Assembly (NCBI GenBank): GCA_026985095.1
Contig: JALSQW010000032.1
Coordinates: forward strand, 1 to 60,889
Direction: 5' to 3'
Length of the DNA: 60,889 bases
From: Acidimicrobiia bacterium
GTDB lineage: Bacteria; Actinomycetota; Acidimicrobiia; Spongiisociales; UBA5794
The notes beneath the pieces are model-generated. The model was not told the origin of the DNA and did no database searches. It worked only from the letters and a program-made list of their open reading frames with translations. The stretch's first letter is position 1, and every line of letters starts with the position of its first letter. Below are positions 43,775 through 54,158 of the stretch, one piece after another. The position numbers and the translations under genes are program-made.

Positions 43775-45412
43775 TCAGCTCAGGGGAACGCTCTGGCCGG
43801 CTCGCACGAACGCGTCGTCGACGAGCCAGATACCGATGGATGCCGACACGCCGCCGAGGGCGCCGATGGCCGTCGCCCCGCCGGAGAGGACGGCCACACC
43901 GGTCACGAGCGGCACGGCGACGGACAGCACGAGCCCGAGCCAGTACTCGCCGGCGTAGCGGCCCTTGGTCATGTGATGCATCGCGGCCGCGATGTTGGCG
44001 GTCGGATGCCGCGAGGCGATCTCGCCGGCCGCCAGGAGGCCGAGGGCGGCGGCCCCGGCGACCATCGTCCAGGCGAAGGCGGTCACCCCGATGGCGCCCG
44101 GAGGCGTCGTTGACAGCGTCGCGGCAGGTCGCAGCGGCGGACCGACGTCCGAGACCAGTGCCGCCACCAACGAGACACCGCCGCCGACGGTGAACGCACC
44201 GGCGAGCATGTGCCACAGCAACATGGGGCTCTGCCACAGGTCCCGACCTTCGGCCTGGCCGAAGAGGAACGCCGTGTAGCCGGCGAGCCCGAGCGCCAGG
44301 ACCGCCGAGACCCAGATGAGGACCGGAACGATGGTGGCCATCCGGAGGATGCCGGCGAGGAACCAGAGGCCGTCGACGACGGCGAAGGCGGACAGGATCC
44401 ATGCCCCCTTGACCAGCCACGACGACGGGTTGCCCTTCGTCAGCAGGTAGTAGAAGCGGTCGGGTCGTTTGAGGTCCCACACCAGCAGGACGCCGGTCGA
44501 CGCCAGGAACAGCCCGGACACCAGTGGCGCCGCCCACGACATCCAGGCCGAGTCGACGCCGGCGCCGAACAGGAGCGCCACGGCCGCCGCCATGGCGATG
44601 CCCGCCGCGATGCCCTTGGTGAGGAAGTAGCTCGACACCCGCCATCCCCACGGCATGGGATGGTCGGTGTTGTACACGACCCGAGGCGGGGTGCCTCGCC
44701 TGCCGTGCTCGACCCGGGGTGGCGGGCTGGGGCGCGCCTCCACCTCGCCGAGGTTGCCGACGGGCCCGGCCGGGGCGGCAGACGCCGCACTGAGGTCGAC
44801 CGACAGCCAGGACTGGAGGTCCGGCGGGTCACGCCAGATCCCACCGTCGGCGAGCTCACCGGACCGGAGCGGTTCCAGGTTCGAGGACTCGGCACCCGTG
44901 TAGAAGACGTTGGGTCCCGTGCCCTGCTCGGGAGCGCGGACCATGGTCTGTTCGGTCGCCACGATCTCGGCGATCCGGGAGGTCGGGTCGTCGAGGTCAC
45001 CGGCGATGATCGCCTGCTCGGGACACACGACCACGCACGCCGGTTCCAGGCCCACGTCGACACGGTGGGCGCAGTAGTTGCACTTCTGTGCGGTGTGCTC
45101 GTCCGGGTCGATGTACAGCGCGTCGTAGGGGCACGCCTGCATACACGACTTGCACCCGATGCACCGGCTCGTGTCGAAGTCGACGATCCCGTCGTCGCGC
45201 TTGTACAGGGCCGTCGTCGGGCAGATCGTCACGCACGGGGCGTCGGTGCAGTGGTTGCACCGCAGCACCGAGAAGAAGCGGCGGGTATCAGGCCATTCGC
45301 CCTTCTCGACGTACTTGACCCATGTTCGGTACACGCCGAGCGCGACCGAGTGCTCGGTCTTGCAGGCCACCGTGCAGGCGTGACATCCGATGCACGCCTT
45401 CTGGTCGATCAC
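43775..45412 (-). CDS. Fused four-cluster FeS subunit and NrfD-type membrane anchor (SoeB-SoeC-like)
   Basis: 545 residues. Residues 1-190 are a DmsB-type ferredoxin with four Cys groups, starting Cys7, Cys10, Cys13 and Cys17. After a proline-rich linker, residues about 255-545 have eight hydrophobic helices of the NrfD/DmsC type. It would carry electrons between the molybdenum subunit and the quinone pool. The listed start is a GTG, but homologues usually have a few more residues (RYGFVIDQ). A CTG at 45427, 8 nt after AGGAG, would supply them. Confidence 0.88.
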   Translation of the reverse strand: MIDQKACIGCHACTVACKTEHSVALGVYRTWVKYVEKGEWPDTRRFFSVLRCNHCTDAPCVTICPTTALYKRDDGIVDFDTSRCIGCKSCMQACPYDALYIDPDEHTAQKCNYCAHRVDVGLEPACVVVCPEQAIIAGDLDDPTSRIAEIVATEQTMVRAPEQGTGPNVFYTGAESSNLEPLRSGELADGGIWRDPPDLQSWLSVDLSAASAAPAGPVGNLGEVEARPSPPPRVEHGRRGTPPRVVYNTDHPMPWGWRVSSYFLTKGIAAGIAMAAAVALLFGAGVDSAWMSWAAPLVSGLFLASTGVLLVWDLKRPDRFYYLLTKGNPSSWLVKGAWILSAFAVVDGLWFLAGILRMATIVPVLIWVSAVLALGLAGYTAFLFGQAEGRDLWQSPMLLWHMLAGAFTVGGGVSLVAALVSDVGPPLRPAATLSTTPPGAIGVTAFAWTMVAGAAALGLLAAGEIASRHPTANIAAAMHHMTKGRYAGEYWLGLVLSVAVPLVTGVAVLSGGATAIGALGGVSASIGIWLVDDAFVRAGQSVPLS

Positions 45413-45476
45413 GAATCCGTAGCGCAGGTTCCCCGCTCCTCTCCCACTCGAGGTGTCGTCGATCCGACCCGCGCTA

Positions 45477-45698
45477 CTACTTCTCGATGATGAAGTGGTA
45501 CTCGCCGTCGGATTCGAACTGCTCCTTGATGGAGTGTCCCATATCCGCGGCCCACGCTGGGATGTCGGACAGGGAGCCCCGATCGGAGGCGACGAGCTCG
45601 ACGGTCTGGCCGGCCGTCGCCTTGTTCATCGCCTGGCTGATCTTGAGTACGGGCATGGGGCACTGCAGCCCTCGAGCATCGACGGTGATATCTGCCAT
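45477..45698 (-). CDS. tusA: TusA-like sulfur carrier protein
   Basis: 73 residues, the normal TusA size. The signature DARGLQCPMPVLKISQAM contains the persulfide-carrying Cys13. It passes sulfane sulfur between proteins in the cytoplasm. AGGAGGT lies 7 nt before the ATG. It sits between DsrE2 and the FeS/NrfD gene and probably carries sulfur toward the oxidoreductase. Confidence 0.9.
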   Translation of the reverse strand: MADITVDARGLQCPMPVLKISQAMNKATAGQTVELVASDRGSLSDIPAWAADMGHSIKEQFESDGEYHFIIEK

Positions 45699-45748
45699 GG
45701 TCGGTACCTCCTGTGGGTGGTGGGTCGGGTCGCGGTTCGCGGACGATC

Positions 45749-46273
45749 TCAGATGAACAGACTGATCGAGGCTTCCTTCATCAGGCTGATCGCCGAACCG
45801 GCTCCTGCCGACTCGGCGAGACCATCGATCATGTCGTCGCGGCTCAAGCCCATGAGGTCCATCGTCATCTGGCACGGCATCAGCGTCACCCCCATGTCCT
45901 TGGCCAGCTCGAGGAGCTCCTGGACCGAGGCGACGTTCTGGTCCTCGGCGAGGCCCTTCATCATCCACGGGCCCATGCCGGCGAAGTTCAGCGTCGACAG
46001 CTTGAGATGATCGGAGCTTCCCTTGGCGAAGACGCTCAGCATCTTCTGCCGCCAGTCCTCGCCGCTGATGCCGGCGTCGGGACGCTTGAGGATGGTGAGA
46101 CCCCAGAAGGTGAAGAAGACGGTCACGTCGAGGCCGTAGGCGGCCCCGGTGGTCGCCAGGATGAGCACCGGCCAGGCCTTGTCGAGGTCGCCCGAGGCGG
46201 CGATGATGACCATCTTCTCTTGCTGCGGCGTCACCTCCGCGACGGCTTCCTCACTCCGTACCTCGGTGGTCAT
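45749..46273 (-). CDS. DsrE2-type sulfurtransferase
   Basis: 174 residues of the DsrE/F family, peroxiredoxin-like group. MVIIAASGDLDKAWPVLILA, then VTVFFTFWGLTIL and MPCQMTMDLMGL are typical; Cys134 in the last motif is the likely persulfide site. It is the first gene of the sulfur operon. GGGGAG about 7 nt before the ATG is a good ribosome binding site. It is divergent from the arsR-like gene, with operator-like palindromes between them. Confidence 0.88.
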   Translation of the reverse strand: MTTEVRSEEAVAEVTPQQEKMVIIAASGDLDKAWPVLILATTGAAYGLDVTVFFTFWGLTILKRPDAGISGEDWRQKMLSVFAKGSSDHLKLSTLNFAGMGPWMMKGLAEDQNVASVQELLELAKDMGVTLMPCQMTMDLMGLSRDDMIDGLAESAGAGSAISLMKEASISLFI

Positions 46274-46315
46274 GGCGCATCTCCCCGTTCGTCGTCACCG
46301 TTCCAGCGAGTGCAC

Positions 46316-46336
46316 ATGCGGCATTCCGCATATGCG
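46316..46336. promoter_or_regulatory. Operator-like palindromes between dsrE2 and arsR
   Basis: ATGCGG-CATT-CCGCAT (46316-46331) overlaps the perfect palindrome CGCATATGCG (46327-46336). The CGCATATG core recurs in the promoter of the rhodanese/persulfide dioxygenase gene, which suggests one regulator for both. Confidence 0.65.
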
Positions 46337-46415
46337 TGGCTGCGCATCATACGCGTCGCCGCGTCGGCGCGCCACTGGTTTCCCAACGAGGGGATCTTGT
46401 GCCATAGTCCACCCC

Positions 46416-46724
46416 ATGGCGGACCTCGGGGGGGAGCTCCTCAAGCTCCACGCAAGCTTCTGTAAGGGCCTGGCGGACCCGAAGCGGCTCCAGATCATCA
46501 ACGCGCTCCGGCACGGGCCTCGATCGGTCTCCGAGATCTGCGACCTGCTCGATCTCCCGCAAGCCAATGCCTCACAGCATCTCGCCATCCTCCGGACCCG
46601 TGGCCTCGCCCGCAGCCACCGCGAAGGGCAACGGATCTACTACGAGCTCACCTCGCCGAAGATCACCCAAGCCCTCGACCTCCTCGTCGAGGTGATGAAC
46701 CAAGAAGCGATCGTTCCGGGCTGA
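46416..46724 (+). CDS. ArsR-family repressor, candidate sulfur-responsive
   Basis: 102 residues with the ArsR winged helix: GLADPKRLQIINALRHGPRS, then EICDLLDLPQANASQHLAIL and REGQRIYYELTSPKI. Two cysteines, Cys16 and Cys42, could form a thiol switch; Cys42 lies near the position of one of the sensing cysteines of SqrR/BigR-type regulators, but the second is not C-terminal as in SqrR. A CATAGT box lies 7 nt before the ATG. The flanking operators and sulfur genes support persulfide or sulfide sensing, an inference. Confidence 0.85.
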   Translation: MADLGGELLKLHASFCKGLADPKRLQIINALRHGPRSVSEICDLLDLPQANASQHLAILRTRGLARSHREGQRIYYELTSPKITQALDLLVEVMNQEAIVPG

Positions 46725-46743
46725 CACGGCACCGTGAAAGCGC

Positions 46744-46795
46744 TTGCCGAGGTCTCGTTCCAGCCGCTAGGTTCATATGCGATGTCCCGCATATG
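46744..46795 (+). promoter_or_regulatory. Promoter and operator of the rhodanese-persulfide dioxygenase gene
   Basis: TTGCCG (46744-46749) and TAGGTT (46768-46773) are spaced 18 bp. Directly after the -10 box comes the perfect inverted repeat CATATGCG-N6-CGCATATG (46774-46795), covering the expected start of transcription. This placement suits repression. Confidence 0.75.
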
Positions 46796-46810
46796 CTGGA
46801 GGATGCCCGG

Positions 46811-47938
46811 ATGAGCCGATCGATCACCACCGACGACCTCGCCCGACGGGTCGACGACCCCGAGGCCGTTCCCTTCATCCTGGACGTACGCGCCCCGAAC
46901 GAGTTCGAACGATGGAAGATCGAAGGGCGGGTGACGCCCGAGACGATGAACGTCCCGTACTGGACGGCCATCACCGACGAGGAGGACCTCAAGCAGGAGT
47001 TGCCCACCGACCGGGACATCGTCGTCGTCTGCGCCAAGGGCGACTCGTCGGATCTCGTCGCCGACGTCGTCGGGCTTCCCAACATGGCGAACCTCGCCGG
47101 CGGGATGGACGCGTGGGCGGCGACGCTGGTGCCGCACACCCTCTTCGACGACGGCTCACGGTTCATGATCCAGCTCGACCGCATCGCCAAGGCGTGCCTG
47201 TCGTACGCGGTCGGCGAACGAGGAGCGGAGATGGCGGTCGTCGACCCGTCGGGGGACATGGATCGCTACCTGACGATGTCCGAGGAGATGAACGCGCCCA
47301 TCACCCACGTGTTCGACACACATCTGCATGCCGATCACGTGTCGCTGGCGCGCCGGATCTGCCAAGCCACCGGCGCGACCTATCACATCTCCCCGGGCGA
47401 CGCCGAAGACGCCACCTTCGAGTTCTCGCCGCTGAGAGACGGCGAGGTCTTCGAGCTGGGCACGGTGCGGATGGTCGTGCGTTCCATCGCCACACCCGGC
47501 CACACCCCCGGCTCCACGTCGCTCGAGGTCGACGGGCGCTTCTTGATGACGGGGGACGCGGTGTTCGTCTCGGGCATCGGTCGACCCGACCTCGGCGGCC
47601 AGACCGACCCGTGGGCGAGGGACCTGTTCCACACCATCCACGAGAAGCTGGCCGTCCTCGATCACGCGCTCGAGGTCGCCCCGGCGCACTACACCAGCCG
47701 ATCCGAGGCCCAGCCCGACGGGACCATCCGGCGAAGCCTGGGCGACCTGCTGACCAACGATCCGGTGGTATCGATCCCCGACGAAGACGAGTTCGTCGAG
47801 TACGTCGTGAGCCACCTCGGCGAGGCGCCCGCGGTCTACCAGGACATCCGGAGGGTGAACCTGGGCTGGAAGGACGCCGACGACGAGGAGATCAAGGAAC
47901 TGGAAGTCGGTCGGAACGAGTGCGCCCTCAGCAAGTAG
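46811..47938 (+). CDS. Rhodanese-persulfide dioxygenase fusion
   Basis: 375 residues. Residues 1-110 are a rhodanese with active Cys74 (VVCAKGDSS). Residues 115-340 are a metallo-beta-lactamase domain with HLHADH at 171-176, then TPGHTPGSTS and LMTGDAVF, like the ETHE1 persulfide dioxygenases. The likely reaction is oxidation of glutathione or other low-molecular-weight persulfide to sulfite, which the adjacent molybdoenzyme could oxidise further. ATG 46811 is preferred because GGAGG lies 8-9 nt upstream; an earlier ATG at 46793 lies inside the operator. Confidence 0.88.
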   Translation: MSRSITTDDLARRVDDPEAVPFILDVRAPNEFERWKIEGRVTPETMNVPYWTAITDEEDLKQELPTDRDIVVVCAKGDSSDLVADVVGLPNMANLAGGMDAWAATLVPHTLFDDGSRFMIQLDRIAKACLSYAVGERGAEMAVVDPSGDMDRYLTMSEEMNAPITHVFDTHLHADHVSLARRICQATGATYHISPGDAEDATFEFSPLRDGEVFELGTVRMVVRSIATPGHTPGSTSLEVDGRFLMTGDAVFVSGIGRPDLGGQTDPWARDLFHTIHEKLAVLDHALEVAPAHYTSRSEAQPDGTIRRSLGDLLTNDPVVSIPDEDEFVEYVVSHLGEAPAVYQDIRRVNLGWKDADDEEIKELEVGRNECALSK

Positions 47939-47941
47939 CGG

Positions 47942-48910
47942 TCACGCCCGCGACAGGATCCCGGTCAGGCACCCAACGGCTCCTGCCGCCTTGATCAGCT
48001 CCGACACATCGACCGGTCGAACGGTGATCCCGGCCGTCTCGTAGACGCGACGGGTGACCGGGTTGCCGGCCGGCATCAGGACCTCCCCTGGACCCAACGT
48101 CACGATGTTGAGGGCGTGGCGAGTGACCGCCTCCCCGACGTCGGGAACGGTCAGGATCCGATAGCCGCGGCTCCGGAGCGCTTCGACGGCACGCCAAGCC
48201 AGTCGGTGGGGCCACACGACGGCCAGATCCGGAGAAACGATGCGCACCATGCCCATGAGATGCATCGTCCCGACCGGGAGGTCCACCCGCACCACATCGA
48301 CGCCTCCTTCGGCGAGGGTCGCCTGGACCTGGGCCGCCCCTTCCACGTTGGTGCGGAGCCCGACGCCGATGAGGACCGTCGACTCGTCGAGCCACATCGC
48401 ATCGGCGCCCTCGAAGGTGCCGGTGCCGGCGACGGTCCGGAGGATCGGTACGCCGAGGTCGGCGAGGCGGCGCGCGACCTGGCGTGGCTCGGGAGCCCGG
48501 ACGGTGGACGCCGGGCGGGCCACGATCGCGCCCGCGGGGGTCATGAACATCAGGTCGGCGACGAACATCTGGTTGGGCGTGGCCGGCGGGGGCGGATCGA
48601 CCAGATGCACCTCCACGCCGCGGTCACGGTACACCGCGGCGAGCGCGTCGTGCTGGGCGGTGGCGAGCGACACGTCGACCGCGGCGAGCTGATCGACCAT
48701 CCCCGGGTCGGCGACGGCGAGCTCGGGGCCGGGTCGGTGGAGCAGCACGGCCTCGAGCCGACTCCACTCCGTCCCCACCCGATACGGCGCCCACACGTTC
48801 CCGATCTCATCGCCGTGCGAAGTCCACCGCGGCGACCATCCCGGCCCGCCGTAGGCCGACGGCAGGCCGCTCGCCGGGAGGGGTTCGGGCACGGGGGTCG
48901 ATCCGGTCAC
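47942..48910 (-). CDS. Amidinotransferase / arginine deiminase-like protein
   Basis: 322 residues of the guanidine-modifying fold. NQMFVADLMFM, FEGADAMW (acid), GTMHLMGM (catalytic His) and VGCLTGIL (catalytic Cys near the end) match dimethylarginine dimethylaminohydrolase or arginine deiminase-type enzymes. The exact substrate is uncertain. The GTG at 48910 was chosen because the longer frame adds a low-complexity N-terminus. It is convergent with the dioxygenase gene, 3 bp apart. Confidence 0.82.
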   Translation of the reverse strand: MTGSTPVPEPLPASGLPSAYGGPGWSPRWTSHGDEIGNVWAPYRVGTEWSRLEAVLLHRPGPELAVADPGMVDQLAAVDVSLATAQHDALAAVYRDRGVEVHLVDPPPPATPNQMFVADLMFMTPAGAIVARPASTVRAPEPRQVARRLADLGVPILRTVAGTGTFEGADAMWLDESTVLIGVGLRTNVEGAAQVQATLAEGGVDVVRVDLPVGTMHLMGMVRIVSPDLAVVWPHRLAWRAVEALRSRGYRILTVPDVGEAVTRHALNIVTLGPGEVLMPAGNPVTRRVYETAGITVRPVDVSELIKAAGAVGCLTGILSRA

Positions 48911-48972
48911 GCCATCGCTCCTGGTCGCCGTTGGGTCGGTCGCCGCCGGAGGATACCGCGGACCGGCCGGGG

Positions 48973-49701
48973 TCAGCCGGCGTCCCGGACCGTCGGCAGG
49001 GTCTCGATGTCGATCACGAGCATCCGCGCCTCGTCCTCGAGACGCACCGCCTCGTCGGTGGTGACCACGAGCCCTCGCTGAACGAGGGACGCGATGGCGG
49101 CGGCCGCCGAGAACTCGAACATCTCGAGGCGTTCGGCGATCTCCTGGATCGACCGGGCCCCCTCGATCGCGGCGAGGACCTCCCAATCGGGAGGTTCGAC
49201 CGCAACGGGCTCGTCGATCGTGGGTCGAAGTCGGAAGCGCGTCGATCCCCCGGAGATCGAACGGTGGATCTGGCGCCAGCCTTCACGCCGTTCGTCCACG
49301 AATCGGGCCACCTCGTCGCGGTCGAAGCGCTCTTCGGGGTCGGTGCCGTAGGCGCGGGTGACGACTCCGTCGACGAACCAGAACCGCCCGGTACCTTGCC
49401 GTTCGAGTCGGAGGTAGACCTCGGCGATCTGCTGGAGGATCAGGTCGCGCATGGGGTACGGACCTCGCGTCGATCCCCGACGCCGCTCGTGGCCAGGCGC
49501 GGGCCGGATCTTCCGGAGTTCGGCGACCGACCCGTCGCCGTCGCGGGTCGTCGCGTAGGTGACGGCGCCGTCGACGAAGAAGATCCTTCCGGTGTGGGGT
49601 CCGGCTTCGACCCGCAACACACCGGTCTGACGGGCCTCCGAGATCATCCGGACGACCCGGTCGAGCGGGAAGGTCCTCAGGTCGCCGTGGAGCGCATCCA
49701 T
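48973..49701 (-). CDS. DUF4388 (PatA-N-like) protein
   Basis: 242 residues. The N-terminal third (MDALHGDLRTFPLDRVVRMI, then TGVLRVEAGPHTGRIFFVDG) is a DUF4388 unit, and a second similar unit with GRFWFVDG follows at about 105-112. The C-terminal part looks like a winged helix (EIAERLEMFEFSAAAAIASL). It may be a regulator; its partner is unknown. Confidence 0.78.
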   Translation of the reverse strand: MDALHGDLRTFPLDRVVRMISEARQTGVLRVEAGPHTGRIFFVDGAVTYATTRDGDGSVAELRKIRPAPGHERRRGSTRGPYPMRDLILQQIAEVYLRLERQGTGRFWFVDGVVTRAYGTDPEERFDRDEVARFVDERREGWRQIHRSISGGSTRFRLRPTIDEPVAVEPPDWEVLAAIEGARSIQEIAERLEMFEFSAAAAIASLVQRGLVVTTDEAVRLEDEARMLVIDIETLPTVRDAG

Positions 49702-49740
49702 GGGTCGTTCATCGGCACGCGGGACCGCCCGCTGGAGCCT

Positions 49741-50163
49741 CTACTGCTCGAGGGGGAGACCCTCGGCGTACCACGAGATGATGCCCCCGTCGATCTCGTG
49801 GACCTCCCTGAACCCGAGTTGCTCCATGATCGGCATCGTCTGCCCCGAGCGGTTGCCGCTGCGGCAGTACAGGACGTAGGGCACGTCCTTTTGGAGCCGG
49901 TCGAGTTGCTCGGCGAAGTCCGAGGCGTAGAAGTCCACGTTGACGGCGCCGGGGAGGTGGCCTTCGGCGAACTCCTGGGCGGTGCGGACATCGAGGACGA
50001 CCAGACCCTCCGGGGCGTCCTCGATGAGGGCGGCGGCTTTGGTCGGCGGGATCGTCTCGAAGGTCTGCCCGTCGCCCGCGGTGGCGTTCCCGCCGCCACA
50101 GGCGGCGAGGACGAGGACCAGGACGGCACCGAGGGCGGCGAAGCGCTGGAGGGTGGGCTTCAT
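49741..50163 (-). CDS. Rhodanese-like lipoprotein
   Basis: 140 residues. A signal peptide ends in lipobox VLAAC (Cys22). The single rhodanese domain has LDVRTAQEFAEGHLPGAVNV and the active loop LYCRSGNRSGQ. It is exported and probably accepts or transfers sulfane sulfur at the outer membrane face. It lies 33 bp from a perfect GATACCCCC/GGGGGTATC palindrome and downstream of the CstR-like gene, which probably controls it. Confidence 0.88.
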   Translation of the reverse strand: MKPTLQRFAALGAVLVLVLAACGGGNATAGDGQTFETIPPTKAAALIEDAPEGLVVLDVRTAQEFAEGHLPGAVNVDFYASDFAEQLDRLQKDVPYVLYCRSGNRSGQTMPIMEQLGFREVHEIDGGIISWYAEGLPLEQ

Positions 50164-50195
50164 CGGTTCACCTTTCGTCGCGTCGGGACCGCAAG

Positions 50196-50213
50196 GATAC
50201 CCCCGGGGGTATC
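50196..50213. promoter_or_regulatory. Palindromic operator before the rhodanese lipoprotein gene
   Basis: GATACCCCC-GGGGGTATC is a perfect 18-bp palindrome. It resembles CsoR/CstR operators (ATACCCC...GGGGTAT) and matches the second site upstream of the regulator gene. Confidence 0.8.
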
Positions 50214-50236
50214 ACTAGCGCAGCTTGCATCGAGCG

Positions 50237-50506
50237 TCACGCCAGGCGAAGGAACATCTTCTCGAGCTGTTCGACCGAGTAGCCCTCCGCCGCGGCCTTG
50301 TCGGGATCCATGGCGCATTCGGCCAGGGTCGCGGCGAAGTACTTGTACCCGGCCTGCTCGAGAGCGCGGATGGCGGCGGCGAACTGGGTGACGACATCGG
50401 AACATTCCCGTCCCTCGTCGAGCATCCGCTGGAGCCCTCGAACCTGCCCTTCGACACGACGGAGTCGGGCGGTGATGTCGGCGGTGCGATCGTCGTCGAG
50501 CTGCAT
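50237..50506 (-). CDS. CsoR-family repressor, CstR-like
   Basis: 89 residues with the CsoR four-helix fold (RLRRVEGQVRGLQRMLDEG). Cys35 and Cys64 are kept, but the copper-binding His of CsoR (four residues before the second Cys) is Thr60. This is the pattern of persulfide-sensing CstR rather than copper-sensing CsoR. An ATACCCC/GGGGTAT palindrome lies just before its start and another before the adjacent rhodanese gene. Confidence 0.85.
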   Translation of the reverse strand: MQLDDDRTADITARLRRVEGQVRGLQRMLDEGRECSDVVTQFAAAIRALEQAGYKYFAATLAECAMDPDKAAAEGYSVEQLEKMFLRLA

Positions 50507-50515
50507 CCAGGCCAG

Positions 50516-50533
50516 TATACCCCCTGGGGTATA
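50516..50533. promoter_or_regulatory. Palindromic operator before the CstR-like gene
   Basis: TATACCCC-CT-GGGGTATA has perfect 8-bp arms and lies 10 bp from the start codon of the regulator gene, consistent with autoregulation. Confidence 0.8.
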
Positions 50534-50577
50534 TGACGCGACGGGCGATCCCGATGCGGCCCCGTCGGAAATCAGGA

Positions 50578-50607
50578 ATTGATATGATGGCACTCAAGTT
50601 ATACAAT
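50578..50607 (+). promoter_or_regulatory. dnaK promoter with HAIR-like HspR site
   Basis: TTGATA (50579-50584) and TACAAT (50602-50607) are spaced 17 bp. The segment ATTGATA-N7-ACTCAAG (50578-50598) fits the HspR consensus CTTGAGT-N7-ACTCAAG in the right half and partly in the left. hspR itself is the last gene of this operon. Confidence 0.65.
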
Positions 50608-50666
50608 CAGAACTGACTCAACAGAGATCCGACCGGACCCCGGTCCACCACACAAGGAGCACAGCC

Positions 50667-52505
<1,839 letters not shown>

Positions 52506-52536
52506 GCCTCCTCATCCTCGACCCGAGGCAACGATC

Positions 52537-53235
52537 ATGGCCACATTCGACGCTCTCCCCGACCAGGTCCCTCCCACGCCCGACGAGGCAGCCGAACAGC
52601 TCCTCGAGGCTCCGGAGCGCGACGTGAAGGTCCCCGTCCAACCCGATCGACACGACCAGCCAGAGGAGCACACGATGGAACCGGCCGCCCCCGATGCGAC
52701 GGCCCCGCCGCAGGTGACGCCCGAGGATCTCGGTCTCGAGCTCCCCGCCGACCCTGCCGAGGCCGAGCAGCTCCTGCTCCGCGAGCTCGCCGAGGCGCGC
52801 CGGGAAGCCGACGAGTACCTCGACAACCTGAAACGGCTCGCTGCGGAGTTCGACAACTACCGCAAGCGGGTCGAACGCGACCAGATCGAGAACGTGAAAC
52901 GGGCCTCCGAACGGGTCGTCGCCGGGATCCTGCCGACCCTCGACTCGTTCGACGCCGCCCTGGCGTTCGAACCGCAATCGCCGGGAGAGGAGAAGCTCCT
53001 CGAAGGGATGCGGTCGACCTACGCCCAGCTCATGGAAGCGCTTGCCAGGGAAGGCCTCGAGGTCATCGCCGCCGAGGGCGAGGTGTTCGATCCCGCCGTC
53101 CACGAGGCGGTGGCAGCACCGCCCGGCGGAGGAGAGGACCTCGTGGTGACCGACGAACTCCGACGCGGCTACACCTTGCACGGGAAGGTGATCCGACCCG
53201 CGCTCGTCCGGGTGGACCATGCAGACGATGCGTAA
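52537..53235 (+). CDS. grpE: Nucleotide exchange factor GrpE
   Basis: 232 residues. A disordered N-terminus precedes the long helix ([20 protein letters not shown]) and the beta-domain with [29 protein letters not shown] and [14 protein letters not shown]. It releases ADP from DnaK. A later ATG at 52675 is an alternative start. It overlaps dnaJ by 17 nt. Confidence 0.94.
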   Translation: MATFDALPDQVPPTPDEAAEQLLEAPERDVKVPVQPDRHDQPEEHTMEPAAPDATAPPQVTPEDLGLELPADPAEAEQLLLRELAEARREADEYLDNLKRLAAEFDNYRKRVERDQIENVKRASERVVAGILPTLDSFDAALAFEPQSPGEEKLLEGMRSTYAQLMEALAREGLEVIAAEGEVFDPAVHEAVAAPPGGGEDLVVTDELRRGYTLHGKVIRPALVRVDHADDA

Positions 53236-54157
53236 GGAATGGCTCGAGAAGGACTACTACGCCACCCTGGGCGTGTCCAAGGAGGCGACCGACAAGGACA
53301 TCAAGAAGGCGTATCGGAAGCTCGCGCGGCAGTACCACCCCGACTCGAACCCCGACAACCCGACCGCAGAGGCGAAGTTCAAGGAGATCAACGAGGCGTA
53401 CGAGGTCCTGTCGGATCCCGAGACCCGCAAGGAGTACGACCACGCCCGTGAGATGGGCTACTTCGTCGGAGGACCCGGCGGGGCCAGCCAGTACGTCCGC
53501 GTCGAGGATCTCTTCGGCGGCGGCTCCGGCGGGGCGACCTCCATCGAGGATCTCCTGGGCGGTTTCGGGGACCTGTTCGGCACCTCGGGACGCACGACAC
53601 GCCGGAGGCAGCCGCGGCCCGCCAAGGGCGCCGACGTCCAGGCGGACCTCAGCCTCACGTTCCACGAGGCGCTGGCCGGAGCGACCAAGGAGATCAACGT
53701 CGGTGGGCGCAGGGTGAAGGTCAAGGTGCCCAAGGGCGTCGCCGACGGCACGAAGATCCGCCTCCGCGGCAAGGGATCGCCCGGACGCAACGGTGGACCC
53801 GCCGGCGACCTGTACGTCCGCGTCCACGTGGCCGAACACCCGATCTTCAAGCGCAAGGGCAGACGCGACCTCGCGATCACGGTCCCGATCACGTTCTCCG
53901 AAGCTGCCCTCGGCGCGGTGATCGAGGTCCCGACCTTGGAAGGAACGACCAAGATCAGGATCCCTCCGGGCACCCCGTCGGGCAAGACCTTCCGGGTGCG
54001 CGGCAAGGGTGTCGAAACGACCAAAGGGCAGGGCGACCTGCTCGTGACCGTCGACATCGACGTCCCCAAGGACCTCACCGAAGAGGAGAAACAGCTCCTC
54101 GAACGCTTCGCCGAGCTCACCGAGGACCGGAACCCTCGAGCCCATCTGGGAGTGTGA
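53219..54157 (+). CDS. dnaJ: DnaJ/CbpA-type Hsp40, no zinc finger
   Basis: 312 residues. The J domain (about 10-75) has the HPD motif in [14 protein letters not shown] Gly-rich stretch (about 80-120) runs straight into the C-terminal beta-sandwich domains ([20 protein letters not shown], then [10 protein letters not shown]-like [14 protein letters not shown]). The four CxxCxGxG repeats of classical DnaJ are missing, so it is a type II protein. The frame overlaps grpE; a second ATG at 53228 is possible. Confidence 0.93.
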   Translation: MQTMRKEWLEKDYYATLGVSKEATDKDIKKAYRKLARQYHPDSNPDNPTAEAKFKEINEAYEVLSDPETRKEYDHAREMGYFVGGPGGASQYVRVEDLFGGGSGGATSIEDLLGGFGDLFGTSGRTTRRRQPRPAKGADVQADLSLTFHEALAGATKEINVGGRRVKVKVPKGVADGTKIRLRGKGSPGRNGGPAGDLYVRVHVAEHPIFKRKGRRDLAITVPITFSEAALGAVIEVPTLEGTTKIRIPPGTPSGKTFRVRGKGVETTKGQGDLLVTVDIDVPKDLTEEEKQLLERFAELTEDRNPRAHLGV

Positions 54158-54158
54158 C

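Noticed and set aside
40757-44113. A 1118-residue plus-strand open frame
   Set aside because: It mirrors the molybdopterin oxidoreductase and its neighbours; the minus-strand product has the FeS cluster motif and molybdenum ligand.
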